A stretch of DNA of 16,260 nucleotides from Rudanella sp. (GTDB lineage: Bacteria > Bacteroidota > Bacteroidia > Cytophagales > Spirosomataceae): NCBI GenBank assembly GCA_026785985.1, contig JAJAYX010000374.1, forward strand, positions 1-16,260, read 5' to 3'. Both the position numbers and the translations under genes were made by a program. The notes below the pieces were generated by a model that was not told the origin of the DNA, did no database searches, and saw only the letters and a list, made by a program, of their open reading frames with translations. Numbering within the stretch: the first letter of the stretch is position 1; the number at the start of each line of letters is the position of its first letter. This document shows positions 13,919 through 16,260 of this stretch, piece by piece.

Positions 13919-14365
13919 ATGAAATCGCTCTCAAATTCTCTGCTCTGCGTGAGCCTGCTCAGCCTGCTCGCTACGGCTCCGCTGCTGGCAACAGACACCA
14001 ACCCCGACCGCAAACTCAGCTCGTCGGGTTGGGTAACGGCAATGGATGCGTCCTTCAATACCCGTATTTATCAGGACGAAAAGGGAGATCTGATTGTACA
14101 GGTCAACAACCGCTCAGTCGGAGTCCTGACTATTCAGATGCAAACGACACGGGGCGAGGAGGTCGCGTATGTACCCGCTGACCGGCGGCCCGCGCAACTC
14201 AGTATCCGGCTCGATGTGAGCGAACTAACCGACGGTGACTACCGCCTTATCGTGGCAACCGATACCGAGAAAATCGTTACGATCGTCAGTCTTACAACTC
14301 CTGCCTCGACCTCTATCGTTCGTAAGGCTACCGTGGCCGTGGTTAGGCAGGCACCGGAACATTAA
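13919..14365 (+). CDS. Small exported beta-rich protein of unknown function
   Basis: Protein of 148 residues with a signal peptide (1-24, cleavage near LLATD). The mature part is beta-rich: FNTRIYQDEKGDLIVQVNN, then VLTIQMQTTRGEEVAYV, then IRLDVSELTDGDYRLIVATD. The last stretch (LDVSxLxxGxYxLxV) resembles the fold of type IX secretion C-terminal domains and DUF3244-like exported Bacteroidota proteins. Here it is not at the very C-terminus, because about 25 residues follow. I cannot assign a function. It is the first gene behind the phased TCTAA operator and is therefore the best candidate output of the adjacent two-component system. Genes of this kind are often stress-induced envelope proteins, but that is an inference. 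Confidence 0.8.
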   Translation: MKSLSNSLLCVSLLSLLATAPLLATDTNPDRKLSSSGWVTAMDASFNTRIYQDEKGDLIVQVNNRSVGVLTIQMQTTRGEEVAYVPADRRPAQLSIRLDVSELTDGDYRLIVATDTEKIVTIVSLTTPASTSIVRKATVAVVRQAPEH

Positions 14366-14384
14366 CGACCAATAGACATTATCG

Positions 14385-14396
14385 GCCCGGCCGGGC
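14385..14396. repeat. 12-bp GC palindrome in an intergenic gap
   Basis: GCCCGGCCGGGC is a perfect palindrome, within a longer weak dyad: AATAG at 14371-14375 and CTATT at 14404-14408, with CGGCC and GGCCG inside. It lies in the 73-bp gap between the exported-protein gene and the one-TM coiled-coil gene. No T-run follows, so it may act as a partial terminator, an mRNA 3' end stabiliser or nothing. Confidence 0.4.
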
Positions 14397-14438
14397 AGGC
14401 CGGCTATTCGTTCCCGTACCACTTTATTGTCAATTGTC

Positions 14439-14720
14439 ATGAACAAGTACACGCTTGATTTTGCCGCGCCAGTTCAGCCACCCCGGCGAACCCGCTACCA
14501 AATGAGCCGGGAATTCCGCCAGATGTATGGCCTGCTTTGTGGCCTGGTGTGTGGTATTGCCCTGGTGGGGCTGCTGCGGCAGCACAGCCAGATGCAGTTG
14601 CTCCGCGAACAATACCAAACGCAGACTATTCGGTATGATTCCCTGCTGACGGATAAAGTCGAGACCGACCGAAAACTCGAACAACTGCGTGCTCAATTTC
14701 TCAAGTATCAACATCCTTAA
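14439..14720 (+). CDS. Single-TM coiled-coil protein of unknown function
   Basis: Protein of 93 residues read from the ATG at 14439; a TTG twelve bases upstream is possible but less likely. A basic cytoplasmic N-terminus (PPRRTRYQMSREFRQ) precedes one TM helix (about 30-47, MYGLLCGLVCGIALVGLL). Then comes a periplasmic heptad-rich coiled coil (about 50-90, LLREQYQTQTIRYDSLLTDK onward). The topology resembles FtsL/FtsB/DivIC-type small membrane proteins, but no diagnostic motif is present and I do not claim that identity. It ends 14 bp before the SPFH gene and is very likely co-transcribed with it, so it may act at the membrane with that protein. Confidence 0.75.
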   Translation: MNKYTLDFAAPVQPPRRTRYQMSREFRQMYGLLCGLVCGIALVGLLRQHSQMQLLREQYQTQTIRYDSLLTDKVETDRKLEQLRAQFLKYQHP

Positions 14721-14734
14721 ACGAAAATACAAGT

Positions 14735-15520
14735 ATGAAACGCTCCATTAATCCCCTGGTCCTGTTGGCCTTGATAGGCCTGAGCAGTTGCACCGTTATC
14801 CGCCAGGGCGAAGTCGGTGTTAAACGAACATTGGGCAAAATCAAGGCCCAAACCCTACCCGAAGGCGTACAGGGTTTTAACCCTCTGCTGACGCGCATTA
14901 TCAAGATTCCGACCCGCACCGTGAACCTCGAAGTGCGCGCCCCCCTGCCCTCCAAAGAAGGCCTGACGGTACAGTCGGACATCTCGATTCTGTACCGCGT
15001 GGAGGGCAGTTACGCACCCAAGATTGTGGAGCAGATCGGCCCCGATTACGCCGACGTGGTGATTCTGCCTGTGTTCCGCTCGGCCGTCACCGATGTCTCG
15101 TCGCGCTACTACGCCAAGGATATGCACTCGGGGCAGCGGGCCGAGATCGAAAGGGCGATTCGGGACGTAATGATGGCCCAGCTCAAAGACCGGGGCTTCG
15201 TAATTGAGTCAGTACTGCTCAAAAGCATCGCTTTACCAGCGGGTCTGACCAAAGCCATTGAGGAAAAATTGGCCGCCGAGCAGGATGCCCAGCGGATGCA
15301 GTTTGTGCTGGATAAAGAGCGGCAGGAGGCCCAACGCCGTGTTATCGAGGCCGAAGGAACGCGCGATGCCCAGAAACTCATTAACGAGGGTCTGACACCC
15401 ATGCTGATCCGGTTCAAGGCAATCGAAGCTTTCAACCGGCTGTCCACCTCACCCAACAGCAAAATCATCATCACTAACGGCGACTCGCCCCTGATGATAA
15501 ACGCGGATAACCTGGAATAG
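14735..15520 (+). CDS. SPFH/prohibitin-family lipoprotein
   Basis: Membrane scaffold protein of 261 residues. Instead of a plain TM anchor it has a lipoprotein signal ending LSSC (Cys19), as in many Bacteroidota prohibitin homologues. The SPFH/band-7 domain covers about 20-185: VIRQGEVGVKRTLGKI, LPEGVQGFNPLLTRIIKIPT, TVQSDISILYRVEG, then VFRSAVTDVSSRYYAKDMHS and a final LPAGLTKAIEEKLAAEQDAQ. A charged coiled coil (about 172-214) and a short C-terminal part with IIITNGDSPLMI follow. Such proteins form ring-like oligomers that organise membranes and proteases; the site here is the periplasmic face. It follows the one-TM coiled-coil gene and is closed by a strong terminator. Confidence 0.93.
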   Translation: MKRSINPLVLLALIGLSSCTVIRQGEVGVKRTLGKIKAQTLPEGVQGFNPLLTRIIKIPTRTVNLEVRAPLPSKEGLTVQSDISILYRVEGSYAPKIVEQIGPDYADVVILPVFRSAVTDVSSRYYAKDMHSGQRAEIERAIRDVMMAQLKDRGFVIESVLLKSIALPAGLTKAIEEKLAAEQDAQRMQFVLDKERQEAQRRVIEAEGTRDAQKLINEGLTPMLIRFKAIEAFNRLSTSPNSKIIITNGDSPLMINADNLE

Positions 15521-15535
15521 AACCCCAATACGAAC

Positions 15536-15565
15536 GGGTGGTTAAGACTTCGGTAGTAACCACCC
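15536..15565 (+). terminator. Strong hairpin terminator with C(UUCG)G tetraloop
   Basis: GGGTGGTTA (15536-15544) pairs perfectly with TAACCACCC (15557-15565). Inside the loop ACTTCGGT forms two further pairs closed by a C(UUCG)G tetraloop, separated from the main stem by a symmetrical AG/AG internal loop. ATTTTG follows. It lies 16 bp after the SPFH stop and is the clearest intrinsic terminator in the window. It also argues against translation starting at the GTG at 15538. Confidence 0.8.
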
Positions 15566-15603
15566 ATTTTGTCAAATCACTCCCTTTAAACGCATTCAAG
15601 TCA

Positions 15604-16095
15604 ATGTCACTTTGCCTTAAATCTCTTGTATTGCTAGCCTTTATCAGCCTGAGCGGCTGCTCAATAGCCCGTCACGGCCCGGTGTCTGTCAGTCACCCGC
15701 GCATCAACTGGCCCCAACCCGAACACCTAAGCCGACATCAGCCAGGCCGGCACAACTGGGCCCATTCGGTTCACCGTTATAAACACGCTAACAAAGCCCC
15801 TCACGTCCGCTACCCACAACCAGGTTTGGCCCATGCGCCCAGTTATAAGGTGCCTGTTGTTGGCGAAGTGTCAACCGGAGGGGGAATTATCGGGCAGCGG
15901 ACATCGACGACCGGCCTGACCAGAAGCAACCACCAGGTGTCCTGGCCTGCACGCTGGCTTTCGGAATCACCGCCGGAGCCGTCGTCAGGGGATTCGATCA
16001 CCGTTCAGCCCTCCGATACAACCATCAATAGGCGTAACCAACGGCCCGCTGCGACCATTCTGACAATAGATTCACTAATCAATAAAGTCAACTAA
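15604..16095 (+). CDS. Histidine-rich lipoprotein of unknown function
   Basis: Protein of 163 residues from the ATG at 15604. A lipoprotein signal ends SLSGC (Cys19). The mature N-terminal part (about 22-80) is rich in His, Pro and Arg, with ten histidines between residues 24 and 77, and has no clear secondary structure. The C-terminal half is Ser/Thr/Pro-rich, ending in a short hydrophobic helix-like TILTIDSLINK. No domain is recognised. The His clusters might bind metal, though basic disordered lipoproteins also serve as envelope linkers. Its N-terminus closely resembles that of the SPFH lipoprotein, including C19, R23, G25, V27 and V29. A longer reading from GTG at 15538 would lie inside the upstream terminator, so I reject it. 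Confidence 0.72.
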   Translation: MSLCLKSLVLLAFISLSGCSIARHGPVSVSHPRINWPQPEHLSRHQPGRHNWAHSVHRYKHANKAPHVRYPQPGLAHAPSYKVPVVGEVSTGGGIIGQRTSTTGLTRSNHQVSWPARWLSESPPEPSSGDSITVQPSDTTINRRNQRPAATILTIDSLINKVN

Positions 16096-16096
16096 G

Positions 16097-16260
16097 ATGA
16101 CCACGAACACGCAAAAAACTGCACCAGACGATTTAGACGACGGGTCCGCCGATCTGTACATGGGCCTGGGCAGTGTGGTTTATGCCCTGGCCAAAGTCGA
16201 TGGCCGGGTTCAGTTAGCCGAAATACAGACCGTTAAGGAGTTACTGGCTAACATACCCCA
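16097..16260 (+). CDS. TerB-like protein, N-terminal fragment (truncated by window edge)
   Basis: Only the first 54 codons are present. After a polar N-terminus (MTTNTQKTAPDDLDDGSADL) comes YALAKVDGRVQLAEIQTVKE, which fits the first helix, acidic/glycine turn and second helix of TerB/DUF533-like domains (AxAxxDGxxxxxE). These are alpha-helical, possibly metal-binding proteins found in stress-response loci. It starts one base after the stop of the His-rich lipoprotein (TAAGATG), so the two are probably translated from one message. The assignment rests on a short stretch and is tentative. Confidence 0.6.
   Translation, partial: MTTNTQKTAPDDLDDGSADLYMGLGSVVYALAKVDGRVQLAEIQTVKELLANIP

Noticed and set aside
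15538..15603. GTG start at 15538 for the His-rich lipoprotein
   Set aside because: The start lies inside the terminator stem and the extra 22 residues spoil the lipoprotein signal; the ATG at 15604 gives a clean lipobox.

Overview
The window looks chromosomal and comes from a Bacteroidota bacterium, most likely a Cytophagales member of the Spirosoma/Larkinella type. The evidence is the gene families (HYC_CC_PP, DUF2911, DUF3347, an SPFH lipoprotein), the general lack of Shine-Dalgarno sequences, perfect Bacteroidota -7 boxes (TAnnTTTG) upstream of several genes, and moderately high GC. No rRNA, tRNA, CRISPR array or insertion sequence was seen.

Left part (1-9549, all minus strand, read right to left): a copper (possibly Cu/Ag) handling and efflux cluster. 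In transcription order it encodes a small membrane-anchored or exported HYC_CC_PP protein, a Met/His-rich YncE-like beta-propeller lipoprotein, a DUF2911+TPR exported protein, a PepSY-like membrane protein, a DUF3347 exported protein whose start lies in a 9-bp tandem repeat, an AraC-type regulator with an N-terminal HMA-like CxxC segment, a TolC-like outer-membrane channel, an RND periplasmic adaptor with an extra N-terminal module, a two-repeat lipoprotein carrying the heavy-metal-binding (HMBD) motif, and the N-terminal third of a CusA/CzcA pump that runs off the left edge. Short gaps and one 4-bp overlap suggest one or two long transcripts. The products form a complete tripartite metal pump plus periplasmic metal binders and a candidate thiol metal sensor.

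Middle (9550-9868): an AT-rich divergent promoter region with a perfect -7 box facing each way and a pair of similar, inverted promoter-like sites.

Right part (9869-16260, all plus strand): isocitrate dehydrogenase, a small helical protein of unknown function, an OmpR-type response regulator and its HAMP sensor kinase, all closely spaced. Then comes a 193-bp control region with four TCTAA half-sites exactly 11 bp apart just upstream of a -7 box, an arrangement typical of OmpR/PhoB-type operators. Downstream are a small exported beta-rich protein, a one-TM coiled-coil protein, an SPFH/prohibitin-family lipoprotein, a strong UUCG-loop terminator, a histidine-rich lipoprotein and the start of a TerB-like gene. 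The operator layout suggests that the adjacent two-component system controls the exported-protein gene and perhaps the envelope genes after it.

Points most worth following: the 11-bp-phased operator; the HMA-AraC fusion with a perfect 12-bp inverted repeat just before its start codon; the duplicated AHGGEDHGAA motif marking an apparent gene fusion in the adaptor; and the start-codon-bearing tandem repeat in the DUF3347 gene.
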